The notes: a model not told the origin generated them from the letters alone. DNA of 64,000 nt from Gigaspora rosea (GCA_003550325.1 QKWP01000668.1:134542-198541); one strand, 5' to 3'. Positions 32,621 to 44,756 are shown, counted from the stretch's first letter. Numbers and translations: made by a program.

Positions 32621-35067
32621 GTAGATATCAGATGATTTTATACAGTATAGTCTTAAATATAGTTGTCCTTTTAGAAACATTTCCAACTATTGTTTCTTCT
32701 CATTTTTAGGTTTGTACATGTATGTCTTTTCTTCTATTTGGATGCTATTTGTTATGTCTAATTCTTGAAGTTTACTTTTTAGGTCTTGTAGTGATAAAAT
32801 CAATTGGGCTTTGTCTTTTCTATGGGTTTCTACATTTTGAGCTGTATTGGCATTTTCATATTTTTTGGTACACTTCTACTTGTGTAGGTTTTTAATTATT
32901 CTCCTAAATGCGTCTACCTTGTTCATCCAGATTGTGCATCTGTGATTTAAATTAGTTTTGTCTATATTTTTCTTGCTTCTTGAATTCATTTGGGTCTTCT
33001 TTTTTAAACTCCTTTTAAGATTTCAACCTTTTTCTTTTACATTTTACAGGTTTGTTCCAAATCATTAATAATATCAGGTCCTATATTAGCTTCGATTTTG
33101 AAGTGGCATTCTATTGTTTCATTGATGTGTTCCATCTTTGTAGAATTTTGATAGTAAGAGAATGTTTCAAGTTTATTTTTTACTTGGGTTTCTTTATTCA
33201 GTTTAATAAGTCTTTTATAACCCTTAAATGCTTCATGTTCATCTTTTCGGCACAGATTTCTTTGGTATGGTTTATCTTGATGGCTTCTTCAGTTATGGTT
33301 TCTTTATTCTGTATTTTGCTTGGATCGTTGTGATTTTGTTTAAAATTTTGTTAACTCTCTTTTTCCAATCTTTATAGGCTTTCTCTAAACTAATTTCTTC
33401 TTGATAATATAATCCTGGTGTAATCATATTGTGGTTTTTGTCTCTTTTTACTTAAATTCTTGGACAATAGGTTCCATCATTAATTTTGATTTTATTAATT
33501 ATAATTTTATTTTTCTTTTTAATAAACTTTTGATATTCTTCTTTTGTAGATGTGTTATTTTCAATGTATTCTATTGATTGGGTGTCCTTTACTATATACA
33601 TTTTATCTTAGCAGCTTATTTCAGGATTGTATAGTGTATTTACTATATTATCTTTAATAGATTTTAAATTACATTTTAAATTGAAGGTGTCATCCTTTTT
33701 CATTTCTATTTTACTAAATTCCTTCTTAACAGGACTATTGATTTTGCTTCTTACTACCTGTTGATTATTTTCATTCATTTCTTTTATATAATCTATATTA
33801 GTAGAGTTCTGATATTGGTTGAATATATGATTTTCTTTTCTTCCTGTTTCAATTCTTGGTTTATTGCTAATTTCATTTTTAGACCAAAGTCTGAGATTAT
33901 CCTTTCTCTTATTGTTTACTTCAGGACTTTTATCATCAACTTGTTCTATCTTATTACCATCCTTATTCTGATCTTGAAGTTTAAGATTACCTACATTGCT
34001 AACTTCGGTAATTTGTATATTTAATTCTATAGTGTCTACTTTATTTGATTCAATTTTCAATGATTCTTTTAAGTCAATAAGTGTTTCTTTAGGCTTCGTA
34101 GGCCCTGGAATCTAATTTTTTGAGACTTTGAGATAGGTATTAGCAAGGTTTCTTAGAACTGTTTTAAGGCTTAATTCGGCTTTATCTTGCTTTGGGTTCT
34201 TATCCTTGTTATTGAACCTTCATTTAGGTATTTTGACTCTATTTTAACTAGTGATCTTGATAACATTGACCAACTTGAAACATTTCATTGTCTTTATTTA
34301 CGTCAATTTTACTATAAGGTAGATATAATTATCAGAATTATTAATTTTATTAACTTACTAACTTTCTTTTTATCTATTTTTATTCAAGCAATCTGCTATT
34401 TTATCAAGTAGATTTTCAAACTGTATGGTGAATGGTTCAGTGCTAACAAACATAGATGTATTATAATAATCTATAATTTTATCTATATCTAATTTTTTAT
34501 TATCGATGTTCATATTAGCTGATTTTTGTTCATTCATGATTCTTCCTTTCGAGTCTCTATTTCTGGGTCTTTTATCTCATCTTCTTAATGATTTCTTTTC
34601 GTGAATTCTTGGTAAGGTTCATATACTTCGATTTTGACCTTTCTAATTTCTAGTTTATTTGTTTCATTAATGTCTTTCAAATTTTCTTCTTTAAAATCTC
34701 TTTAGCATCTTTGAATAGTTTTTCTAAAGCCTCGTAAGAAATATAGTCATCGAAAACTTTTATTACAGTTGGTTTTTTTCTTTTTGGGCTTTAAGAAAAC
34801 TTTCATTGTACTGTGCTTCTGCGACCTTTGTATTTTGGGTTGTCATTCATGGAAATTCGGATACCTGTAAGTTCACTACTTATATACACTACTTCTTCCA
34901 AACTAGTTTCTACAGAATGCTTTCAGCCTCAAATAGGACATTGGTTAGCAGACATATTTATATAAGAAGGCAAGCATACAATGTTTTCTATATCTTTCCT
35001 TTTTATAATATCTTCTGCTATTTTTAACATAAAGTAAAAAGGGGTAATTTGACGAATAGGGTAATTT

Positions 35068-35200
35068 GACGAATTTGGATATCGCATGATCTAATGATTG
35101 GGATCATATAATTTTTATGCTATTCGATTTGTCTCAATAAGATAAATCAAATAGTACAAGAATCATCTGATTCTGATTACTGGATCACAAGATATCATTG
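35068..35200. repeat. Palindromic dispersed repeat
   Basis: ATCGCATGATCTAATGATTG at the left, GATTACTGGATCACAAGATA at the right, GCTATTCGATTTGTCTCA in the centre. Confidence 0.7.
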
Positions 35201-35269
35201 ATTATTTGCCAGATTTACACTTCATCAAAATCCCCCTCAAGGACCTTTTTTGTATAGCATATAATCAAT

Positions 35270-35393
35270 GATATATCATGACTTAGTGATCAGAATCGGA
35301 TGATTGTTATACCATTCGATTCGTATCATCAAGATGAATTGAACGGTATAAAAAATCATCTGATTCTGATCACTGGATTATATGAGATATCAT
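35270..35393. repeat. Palindromic dispersed repeat
   Basis: ATGACTTAGTGATCAGAATC at the left, CTGATTCTGATCACTGGAT at the right, TACCATTCGATTCGTATCAT in the centre. Confidence 0.75.
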
Positions 35394-36370
35394 CAATTCG
35401 TCAAATTATCTCTACCTCTCTAAATTTAAACTTTTGATACGATGTATAATTCCATTTAATGTCACTTTAAAAAAAGATATTATATTACTTATTTTATATA
35501 AATAATTCTAAATCATGTATAAAGTTAATTACAAAAAATAAAACATTTATTAATGTTAAAATAAAAAGTTTTTATATTAGTTATTTTAACTTCGTCAAAT
35601 TACTCCTTTCTACCTTATATTCGAGGATTTGGGAAATTTGTTTATCCTCAAGATATCAGTTTCTGCAAGCTTCATCAATTAAATCTAGAACTTCGTTGGC
35701 TTGTTCTGTAGTAAGTATTGTAAAAAGTTAGTACTTTTTTTATTCAATTCTTTAACATCAGGACATCTATTAATATTATAATCTTTCACTTTACAATAGG
35801 AACATCTAATCTCTTTTGAGGACTTCATCTATTTCATTGACAATTTTGTGAATATGTTTTATACATTTTATTTTATATATTTAATTAATATTTACTTCTT
35901 TTGTAGTCTTCTTAATCGACAATTCTAATAGGTATGTTGGCCTTTTTCTTTTGCAATTTTTTAATAATTCTTTAATTTATTTATCAATTCGATTACTTTT
36001 CTTTTCTGCTTTATCTGTTTGTCTTTGTAAATTGTAACTTATACAAATTTAAATAAAATAATCAAATTCGCTTTTTTGGAACTAATATCGGTTGAGCTGT
36101 ATTTTATAGTCACTACCAAATTGTTACACTCAAACCACCTCTAAAACGGTTTAGTAAAACTGGAGTTTAAAATAATTGAAAGCCTCACATACTTAATAAA
36201 TAAACATGATTGTGTATAGAGGTTTTTATATAATTTGCTTTTATGAAAGGGGGCTCCATAAATAATGTATGTACCTCTTATAGTAGTGCTTGACTCCCCT
36301 ACTATATAAAAAAATTTTTTGAAATCTGTATATTTATATATAAAATTTTACGAAAAACTTGAATATATTG

Positions 36371-36470
36371 AACACAGTGATCTTATTTGGATGATTTAGG
36401 TACCATTCGATTTGTCTCAGTGAAACAAATCTAATGATACCAAAATTATTTCATTTGGATTACTAGATCA
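36371..36470. repeat. Palindromic dispersed repeat
   Basis: GTGATCTTATTTGGATGATT at the left, TTTCATTTGGATTACTAGAT at the right, GGTACCATTCGATTTGTCTC in the centre. Confidence 0.7.
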
Positions 36471-36544
36471 ATAGTTATTTACAAAAAACTATTAATTTTA
36501 TAGTAATTTTATAAGAAAAAATAATAACCAATAGTGTTTGGCCA

Positions 36545-36652
36545 ATAACTTTTAATCCAGTGATCCAAATGAAATGAAATTGGTACCATTCGCTCCTCTT
36601 ACTAAGATGAATCGAATAGTACCAAAATCATTAAATTTGGACCACTGGTTCA
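36545..36652. repeat. Palindromic dispersed repeat
   Basis: AATCCAGTGATCCAAATGAA at the left, TTGGACCACTGGTTCAA at the right, TGGTACCATTCGCTCCTCTT facing GATGAATCGAATAGTACC. Confidence 0.75.
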
Positions 36653-37288
36653 ATTTTTAGCCAATTTTTTCTAAAAAAATTATGTTATATTTTTTTAACA
36701 CCTCAACTTATTGAGAAAAACATTATCATTCGTCCAACCCCCTCTTGTATAATGTTATTTATAGATGCCCCCAAAGTGCCAAATAGCTAAATGTATATAA
36801 AAATACAAGTAGTCATAAACAGTTTATAATAAACTATATCTAACTAGTGAAACGTGAAGACTATAGCAGTAATCATATGATTAAATATCAGTAAATTGAT
36901 AGCAATTACAATTGATCAAATTTGGGTTACACAAGTATATAAAGACACAAGTATCAGTTTATTTAATAAATCAGTGTATAAAGACACAATTCTTTATTAG
37001 AACAAATGAGTTATTATTAGACAACTATTTTATTAGATAACTATCTATTAGTCTAATAGACAACTATCTATATGTAAACAACTATTTGGCTCAAGCTAAA
37101 ACTTGGTATATTTATATATTTTTATTATATAGTTCGTGATCAATGATATCCAATAGATATCAATAATATACTAGATCTATGTGTCACTAATATCGGTGTA
37201 ATCCATGTGATCTAAAGGGTTATCATGATCAATGTGATCTATGTGATTTCATGGCTTTTGTGTTCGTATATTCGAATATTCTGTGACA

Positions 37289-37640
37289 TACCTGTCCAAT
37301 AATATTATATGACGCATTCTAGGGCTAATAGTACCTCAGAAACATGTGGTAGATGCAGCATCAATTCATATATTGATCTTTTACCAAAAATAGGTTTTAC
37401 AGTAAAGCAGTATACAATATATATATGGTACATTGTATTCATTGCATCTGCTATAGCTTGTGATATCAATGATATATGTATCGGTAAGATATCATGTATC
37501 GATTGTATATCATAGATACTATGTATATATTGTCCTAAGTAATTAAAAGTATATAATAAAGGCCTTGTGGCCAAAGAAACATTATCGAATAGTTCATAAT
37601 AATTAATAAACACATTTTTCTTATTATCCTCCATATTTAT
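37289..37640 (-). pseudogene. Second retrotransposon interior, 3' end only
   Basis: A 109-codon minus-strand frame (37634-37305) ends in EVLLALECVI just before the LTR, matching the MLALEFI end next to the other LTR. Probably the 3' end of the internal region of a tandem copy. Upstream it is truncated by the MITE at 37643. Confidence 0.4.
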
Positions 37641-37642
37641 TA

Positions 37643-37899
37643 CCGTAAAGTCCCGAATATAAGCAACCCTCTAAGCTACCCATTTTAGCCAAATTTTTTC
37701 ATAGAGTTGCTTTAATTCGGGACTTTAAAATATTCAATTTTATTGGTCAATATATCTTATATATAAATAATCAATAAAGTTTATAATAAATTTTATATAT
37801 GTCAGGGATGAGATTGCTTATTTTATTTTCTTAGTATTTTGATCTCAAAATGTAAAGGGTTGCTTATTTTCGGAGCTGCTTATATTCAGGACTTTACAG
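37643..37899. mobile_element. 257-bp Tc1/mariner-like MITE with TA target
   Basis: CCGTAAAGTCCCGAATATAA at the left; the minus-strand reading of the right end is CTGTAAAGTCCTGAATATAA. TA on both sides (37641-37642, 37900-37901). A third, internal inverted copy (GAGTTGCTTTAATTCGGGAC) lies at about 37702-37723. Non-coding. Confidence 0.8.
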
Positions 37900-37901
37900 T
37901 A

Positions 37902-40380
37902 AATAAACTAATGATCTGTTACTAAGTTGTATAGTAGTATGAACTTTGTCTGTATTTCTTGCACACATGATATATTGTTACCCTGTCCAGTTGTTTCTCG
38001 ACATACTGAAGACTAATAGAAGTTACCCACCAAAGTATTGATGACTGAAGTCTTAACTTATCCACTAGCAAAATTTCGCATGCCCTTGTCTGGATTTTAT
38101 TGATTTAGTTTGGTTTGATTTGAGCTAACTGAAAGACAGACTTTCCATTATTATTAAATAAAGTCAATAGTACAAGTAGAAGTATTATTGAAATCTTCTC
38201 AAATATAGCTATTACTATTATTTGTTAATTACCATAATGATGCTCAATTGTAGTGATATAGGCTGACCTTAGCCCATTAGCTGAGCAGGCAAACAGGTCA
38301 GCCCTTGACCCATATCCCTGCAGGTTGCCCAGCTGGGATATTGCTAATTTTTTTTTTGTCTGATAGAATTTCATTGTATAACTAATAATTATTAGTTAAA
38401 TCATGTGTATCATGCATAGAACATTCTTGAGTTAGTGCTTGCAGCCAATATGACCTAGTGATTGCGACTTAAATGGGTAATTACTACAATTATATTTACT
38501 ACATATTATTTATTAATAAGTTGCAGTGAGGAGAATAAAGATCTTGAAAATAAGGTATGGTGATGAATAAACATTTTATTAGCTACTAAATAGAATGAAT
38601 ATAAATGCTGAGTGTTGAGTAAGCATTAGATCAAAACAGAATATGTATTAAATTAGGAGTTAGTAAAGATATAGCGATAAGAGTGCGATAAGGTTTGGAT
38701 TATTCTAGTACAAACTAGATTTTTTATACCTGACCAATACTTGAGATCTAAATGTATTTAGCACTGCTGATTTTGTTTATCACTCCAGCTTCTGATGGTC
38801 CAGTATTCAATTAAAGATCATTGGCAATTATTTTTTGGCTGAAGCCATATACTGGCAGAAAATTATAATATCAAAAACTACATTTTTTATTACTATAAAT
38901 TTAAAATCTGCTATGATAATCGCATTAGAAATAGAATAGGGTAGAAATGCAAATTTTGCTAATGATCATCACAAATTCATTACATGTTACAAACCAGACC
39001 CCAAAATTCACTAATGATAATGTCACTGCCTCAGCATCCAATCAATCAATTAAACAATTGATTATTTGCTGCGTCAGCTGCAATCGTGATGTTAATTATT
39101 AGTGAACTTTGAGCTGGCTGCTCTGGCAAGCTTATAGATACTGGATGCAATTAAATTTTATAAGTAATAAGGTTTTAAATTATCTATGTAGCTATTAAAA
39201 TTTTCCTTAATCACAATACTGATATGACACGTAATGTGTTCATAACCTATTTAGTTAGTACAATTCTGAAAGACAATAATAAAAAAAAAGTCATTTTTTT
39301 TATAGTGATTATCATGCACTTTAATCGAAACAAAAATCTGTTAAAGCATAATCAATTCTTATACAATCGATAAATATAGTACTATGCGATGCATATCATG
39401 ATAATTAAGTGCAGAAATTTATGTTTTACTGTATTTAATGCATTGTACAATTAGTTATGAGATTTTGTGGATAGTGCATCATTAAGAATACCTTATAACT
39501 ATAAATTTACCAATACTTCATTACAAAATAACGCAACCTCCAATTTGTATGGGCATATGGTCTACCACAGGCCAAAAATCTGTGCTAATTCAAGCCTCTT
39601 ACATTATAATCTGGGTTTAATCTGTGCTACCAAAACCCATACCATTCTACATCCAACTCATATCTTTATAGTACATTTTTCTTATAGCGACTATTAGTAA
39701 AATGTACTGTAAATAAATTATATTGTTATCAACATAAGCCTGTTGGTAAATCAATCTTGTCAGTAAAATGCACTGTCAGTAAATTAATTGTCAACAAAAT
39801 AAGCTTGTCAGTTAAGTTAGATTGTCTGTAAGTTAAGTGTTGGTGAACTTGTCATCTGTAAAACAAGCCTGTCAGTAAATTGATTGCCGGTGAAGTGGGG
39901 TGTCAGTGTGTTTATTGTTGGTGAAGCAAGCGCACTGGTATTTAAATTATATTTATATAAAAAAACTTTATTAATTTTTTAACTTACTGAACTATCTATA
40001 TCTATTTCAGAAATTTCAAGATCTGACAATAATTCATTTGAAATAGCCATTAAATCAACATAAAGAACTTGTTTCAGATTCTTACTTAATTAATAGTGCA
40101 GTTGAAAGATCCAAGGTTCAGATATTATTAAAAGATTTGAAGATTCAGATAATGAAGATGTAAATTTGCTTAACAAGATTATAAGAAAGAAGTAAAGATC
40201 ATAAATTAAAAAATACAAAAAATAAAAATTATTTATTTAATTAATCAATATTAATAATTAATATTAGATCTATTAAAATTTATATAAACTGATTATTATG
40301 ATTTAATCTATTAAAAATTGACAAGAGCAATAATATGTGTATTAAAAAAATTGTAAATATTGAATACTTAAATTAGTTTA
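37902..40380. other. No gene; small foldbacks and repeats
   Basis: A 100-bp foldback at 39007-39106 (TTCACTAATGATAATGTCAC and its inverse). At 39690-39945 degenerate TGTCAGTAAA(A)TG words repeat; they resemble the subterminal repeats of the Mutator-like MITE at 43271. No coding frame of substance. Confidence 0.5.
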
Positions 40381-40381
40381 A

Positions 40382-40756
40382 GGGTAGGGTGTACAAATTT
40401 CCAATTTCATATAAAATCGATTGTAGATCAACTTTGTGTAACCAATTTATATGATATCAAATGATTTACATGTAAACATCATATAATCTGACCAATCAAT
40501 TATTTGTACAACCTACAAAAATCATATAGCATCCTACAAAAATTTAATTATATGTAAAGTTGATTTTTTTTAAAGCAATAGATATTGCACAACTTCATTA
40601 TTATAAACAAACTATTTAAAACTACCTATTATATAAATTTTATACAAATTGGTCAAAATCTTAAAAAAATTTATCAGAAGCATGTTTTTATTTACTATAT
40701 AAAAATCTAATATACCACGTAGATCATATGAAAAATGATCTACGTTCACCCTACCC
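40382..40756. mobile_element. 375-bp MITE flanked by TTAA
   Basis: GGGTAGGGTGTAC at the left, GTTCACCCTACCC at the right, TTAA on both sides (40378-40381, 40757-40760). Intact sister of the element at 5408-6095 in reverse orientation. Confidence 0.85.
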
Positions 40757-40760
40757 TTAA

Positions 40761-43260
40761 TGTATTCTAAATATTTGCTGGCTTAAAATATTTAAATTCT
40801 GGTATATACATACATATGTATAATTTATTATCGTATCAAGATATTAGTACCAATTGGTATACATATAAATTTGTCATTAAAATATTTATTATTTTTTAGA
40901 TATCACAGTATAACTATAGATATTTTTAGTACTTCACAGGATAAATAAAGTTCCAACATACTTTATAGTACCATTAATGCTTAATGAAGATCCTATAGTT
41001 TAAATCAGCATGAAATGGATACTCTATACATATATACCCTTTAGCTGATCAAGTGAGTTTATTACCTCGAAGATAAAAACAAGATTAAGACCATATTTTT
41101 TTTATCATTAAGGTCCAAAATAGGCCAGGTCGGACCAGGTTTGGGCCTAAAATTTAAACCCATAATTAATTGGGTCAGGTTCAGATCAGGCTTAAAAATA
41201 CTGGGTCAGGTTTTGGATTAGGCTTATAAACTATTGGGCTGGGCCTGAGCTTTATAACAAATTCTATGCAAATGTAATATTACTGATTTTGTTTAAAATG
41301 ACTAATTTTGTATTAATAAATTTTGGCAGTTGGACTATGCACTCTTCGTTTACCAACCAAATTATAATATAAAATTTCAAAAAAATAGAAGTTTTTCCTA
41401 TAATTTAAAATTTTGTTTAAAAACTACTTTGTGTTCTAACAAAAAACTTTTTGCGAAATTTTAGTATAGTATACGTTCGATAATATCTTTATACTTTTCC
41501 AAGTTCAATCGAATCAAAATTTCTAAGCTAATTTTTCTCTAATCAAAAACAGATTTCCTCCGTCCAATAGGAATTGGTGAAAAAATTGGTCAATCTAAAT
41601 TTGTTATCCTACATAAAATAATGTATTGTTTTAACGTTTTTATATGAAATTCTTTAAATTGAAATAAACTATGTATGTAATTTATTGCAACTGCAAATTT
41701 TTAATAAAACAAAGAAGTTTAAAAGTTTTTAAATGAATTTCATCTATACAAATATAGTGCAAACAAAAGTACTAATGAATGGAGGAAGCCTGAGTAGTTA
41801 AATACAACTACCAATACACTAAACATAAATCTACTCAAAGTTTCATCTGTGACTATTTTTGAAAGGAGGATATGATTTCCACTTGTGAAACTATATTAGG
41901 TGATGAGAAATAATGTGGTATCTTGTGTAATGATAGCTTTTTTTAAAATTATTTGTTTTTGTTCTTGCAATTTACAAAACTTATCTATGAATTAAATTCC
42001 ATGATTCGAATTATTAAAATAAAACTTGAATAAGTAATTCAATCGAATGATTCGTGCACCCCTTTGAGTTTATTGGCTAGTATTATTGCTTATTTAGGCT
42101 TGATCTGATGCATTCTGACCCTGAATATTGTTCGATCTGAATTTTGGTATATCCAGTTTAAAATTTATTGGTTTAAAATTATATTTGCAAATTTATTTGA
42201 CCCGGCCGTTGAATCATGGACCTGGCCTGACAAATAAATATTGCTGAGTACAGGCTGGGCCCAATAAACACGGACTGGGTATAGACTGGGTTTGGAGTAA
42301 ACACGAATGGATCAAACCCGGGCTTAGTCAAACCCTGATCCAACCTAGTCCAATTTTAGTATAGAGTTATTCAGATTGGCTAAACTCTTAATATCCTCAT
42401 TTTGCAATATGAAATTCATCAAAATTTCCATTTCAATTGATCGTAATATTTGTGCATGATCCACTAATCAAATTGAGAAAGATATTTGATCACTCATTAG
42501 GACTGTTAATAAATCCAGTCAGGAGCAGTCTAGAACTTTTTAAAACAGATCAAAAGGATCGTTAATTCAAATAGTAAATATTTTATCATTTAAATAACTT
42601 TATATTAACATAAGATAGCTGCGCAGGACCAGTACGATTAGCAATGTTGTGAGAATATTCTGTTCAATTAACTTATTAGGATATCTGTATTTATAAATTT
42701 AGTATGAGCATAATGAACCTCAGCATACTAGAACAATAGCTTACATTTACTACAAAGATTTTATTAAGTAAAATGCTCCAATTTTCTTATTTTCACAAAT
42801 ATTTCAATAGGCTATTATGATTTAAAAGAAAAAAATATAAGATATTTAATTATTTAACCTATAAAAAAAAATTTTGGGAAAAATATAGAAGCTAAACATG
42901 GAACCATATATAAAAATATGTAAAAAATACTGTTGGCCTGTAAAAAATAACAAAAATGAACATGACTTTTGAACCAGTAATTCGAATTTGATGAAACTAC
43001 CACCATTCGACTTAGGTCGTTGAGATGGTTCGAATGAGCTATAGTACGTCCCTATACAACATCTGGTTGCCAATTGCCAAATATTTATTCCTATACTTAT
43101 TAATAGATCAGCAATCTGATTTGCTAGGCGATTGCTGTGGACAAAAGCTTTAGATCTGACATATCTGAAAGATATCATATTTATAGCTTAAATTCTAGAT
43201 ATCTCATATATTATATTTATATCATTTATTACATATATTACATTTATTATATTTATACTA
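40761..43260. other. No gene; possible old TIR element 41108-42360
   Basis: GGTC-rich ends at 41108-41150 (GGCCAGGTCGGACCAGGTTT) and at 42315-42360 (inverse, GGACTAGGTTGGATCAGGGT) may be the diverged TIRs of a 1.25-kb element. The right end is preceded by CCCGG- and GGGCCC-containing sequence. A partial palindromic repeat lies at 42965-43025. No coding frame. Confidence 0.35.
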
Positions 43261-43270
43261 TATATTTTAT

Positions 43271-43587
43271 GGGTGGCAATCAATTAATCGACAATCACTT
43301 CACCGATATAACATTTCACTGACAATTATTCACCGACACGTTCATTTTACTGACAGTTTATTTTACCGAAGCTCATTTCACTAACAAAGTAATTCTGGTC
43401 ATTGTCGTTAGGGTCAGAGTAGAATTGGGTAGAATTAGAGCTAAAGTTAGGGTGCTTTTTGAAAAAAAACTTGTCAGTGAAATGAACTTCAGTAAAACAA
43501 ACAGTCGGTAAAATGAACTTGTCAGTGAGTATTTGTCAGTAAAATGTTATGTCGGTGAAGTGATTGTTGGCGAAATAATACGGACCC
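43271..43587. mobile_element. 317-bp Mutator-like MITE with 9-bp duplication
   Basis: GGGTGGCAATCAATTAATCG at the left, GCGAAATAATACGGACCC at the right. Perfect 9-bp direct repeats ATATTTTAT at 43262-43270 and 43588-43596. Long subterminal inverted runs of TTCACCGACA. A 9-bp target is characteristic of Mutator-like elements. Second copy at 31505-31786. Confidence 0.85.
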
Positions 43588-43964
43588 ATATTTTATTAAT
43601 AGTAGTTGTAGTATATATTACACAAGTAAAAGATATTGACCGTTACATTTGTAAAATTTCAAAAAGTATAAAGCGGCTAATGTGGACCTAAGTTCAATAT
43701 CGAGTCTTCATACTCTTTCAATAATAAAAACAACTATTAACTACACAAATCAAACAGTTATTAGTATCCTCATATACTTTTAATTATAGCCTCTTTCATA
43801 ATTGCAAATTGCCTCAAATCTTGTTTGTTAAGTTTTCTTAAAAACGCCATATTAACTTAGATATACCACAGTAACAAAGTTTGAAGTTACTCAAAGTGTT
43901 CACTGTCTAAGATCACTCTAGTTACCTAATATCTTTGAAGAAGTGGATATAGGATAACAATACA

Positions 43965-44102
43965 TAAAATGTACACTTTCTGTGTTTTTGGACAAGAAAA
44001 CACACTTTATTTTCTGTGTTTCTAAAACACAGAATGTCCTTTTCCATGTTTCAAAATACAGTATATTTTTCTGTTCAAAAACATGGAAAGTGTACATTTT
44101 AC
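43965..44102. mobile_element. 138-bp foldback element
   Basis: AAAATGTACACTTTCTGTGT at the left; the minus-strand reading of the right end is AAAATGTACACTTTCCATGT. The interior repeats TTTCTGTGTTTCTAAAACAC, itself a hairpin. Lies about 75 bp outside the Maverick. Confidence 0.7.
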
Positions 44103-44546
44103 ATATTTTTTATATATTTTTATGTATGTTTCCGTGTTCAGCTTCTATGTTTTTCCCCAACTTTTTTTTATAGGGTTAATATCTTTGGTCATTTGTATTA
44201 GTGGATTAATCCTTAACGATAATAATGGACATGGCTGATACGATCGGCTACTTATGCAGCAGTAGCATCAAAAGAGGGGTTCTGGCACATTTTTTCTACA
44301 CCTAGGATACTAAAGTAGTCATCTTGTTGTTTTCACACCCTTGCAATACTATCTTCTATATTATTTTTTTTCACATCTATATAAAATCAATATAAAATGT
44401 GGTGTAAATTTTTTTATAGCTAGAATCATATATTTTTTATTTATATAGCTAAATTGGATGATGACTAAAAAATAAATTTCTCATCACTCAAGTGTATATA
44501 TATAATAACATAAGTCTTGAGCCTTTTCCTAAAGCCTATTAATATA

Positions 44547-44738
44547 CTAGGTTACATAATATCCACTAGCATGCTTTCTGCAAAGGCCTGGCTTAGAGCT
44601 AGTTGGTATATTACAAGCCTTGCAAGGAAAACACTTTCTAGCCTTCCAATGTTCATGGCACCCTTCAGGCCGATGACAAGTATGCCCACAGATGTCTCTA
44701 GTTCTGAGTAAATAATCACAAGTATAATCACCTAGCAT
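44547..44738 (-). CDS. Small Cys/His-rich protein in left TIR, shortened
   Basis: 63 residues starting MLGDYTCDYLLRTRDICGHT. Pairs CxxxC(H), CxxH and CPCKxC-like spacing (C7, C17, C21, H22, C27, H29, C39, C42, C52, H55) suggest one or two zinc-binding sites. The copy in the right TIR (60992-61228) is 78 residues. Here the reading ends at a TAG where the right copy has CAG (Gln), a C-to-T change. Transcribed outward, head-to-head with the gene at 44757. Function unknown; conservation in both TIRs could be due to TIR homogenisation rather than selection. Confidence 0.55.
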   Translation of the reverse strand: MLGDYTCDYLLRTRDICGHTCHRPEGCHEHWKARKCFPCKACNIPTSSKPGLCRKHASGYYVT

Positions 44739-44756
44739 GGTATATATCTAGTATAT
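44739..44756. promoter_or_regulatory. 18-bp divergent gap between start codons (left TIR)
   Basis: Only 18 bp (GGTATATATCTAGTATAT) separate the ATG of the outward gene (44738) from the ATG of the inward gene (44757). The gap is nearly palindromic and TATA-like on both strands. The same gap occurs in the right TIR. Confidence 0.5.

Larger units (their letters stand above)
35037..35613. mobile_element. TIR element with GGGGTAATTTGACGAA ends
   Basis: Left AAAGGGGTAATTTGACGAA-like start (repeated once), right TTCGTCAAATTACTCCTTT. Carries two copies of the ~110-bp palindrome (35068-35200 and 35270-35393) and internal GTCAAATTA words. No transposase; target duplication not clear. Confidence 0.5.
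32621..36121 (-). pseudogene. Retrotransposon gag-like interior, decayed
   Basis: The minus strand is A-rich and has coding texture in shifting frames. Best parts: 33608-34060 (150 codons, Lys/Asn/Glu-rich, ending NTLYNPEISC), a segment from 34537 (MNEQKSANMNIDNKKLDIDK, then IIDYYNTSMFVSTEPFTIQF), and 34600-34760 (ISYEALEKLFKDAKEIL). No zinc knuckle, protease or reverse transcriptase motif seen. The call as gag rests on position just downstream of the 5' LTR and on charge. A TIR element (35037-35613) has inserted here. Confidence 0.45.
36249..36772. mobile_element. 524-bp TIR element inside the 5' LTR
   Basis: GGGGGCTCCATAAATAATG at the left; the minus-strand reading of the right end is GGGGGCATCTATAAATAAC. 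The other LTR shows the empty site (TTTATGAAAGAGGCAAACGG at 31150). Flanks AAA/AAAG give a short duplication. Contains two palindromes of the dispersed family (36371-36470, 36545-36652). Confidence 0.8.
31030..37288 (-). mobile_element. Internally deleted LTR retrotransposon (Ty3/gypsy-like)
   Basis: Two direct LTRs (31030-31933 and 36122-37288) read on the minus strand TGTCAC...GAGTGTAACA; without later insertions they are about 620-645 bp each. Right after the 5' LTR (36122) the minus strand reads ATTTGGTAGTGACTATAAAA, a plausible primer-binding site. The interior keeps a gag-like N-terminal part (about 36.1-33.6 kb) and, next to the 3' LTR, a pol C-terminus. Reverse transcriptase, RNase H and the integrase core are missing. 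Many stops; inactive. Confidence 0.75.
36122..37288 (-). repeat. 5' LTR of the retrotransposon, with 524-bp insertion
   Basis: Same ends as the LTR at 31030-31933. Sequence identity with the other copy continues about 40 bp beyond the TGTCAC end, into what should be flank. This suggests a tandem (LTR-internal-LTR-internal) arrangement rather than a simple insertion. Confidence 0.75.

Noticed and set aside
37305..37634. An independent 109-codon gene
   Set aside because: Its C-terminal end matches the retrotransposon internal end beside the other LTR, and the opposite strand is open too; treated as retroelement remnant.
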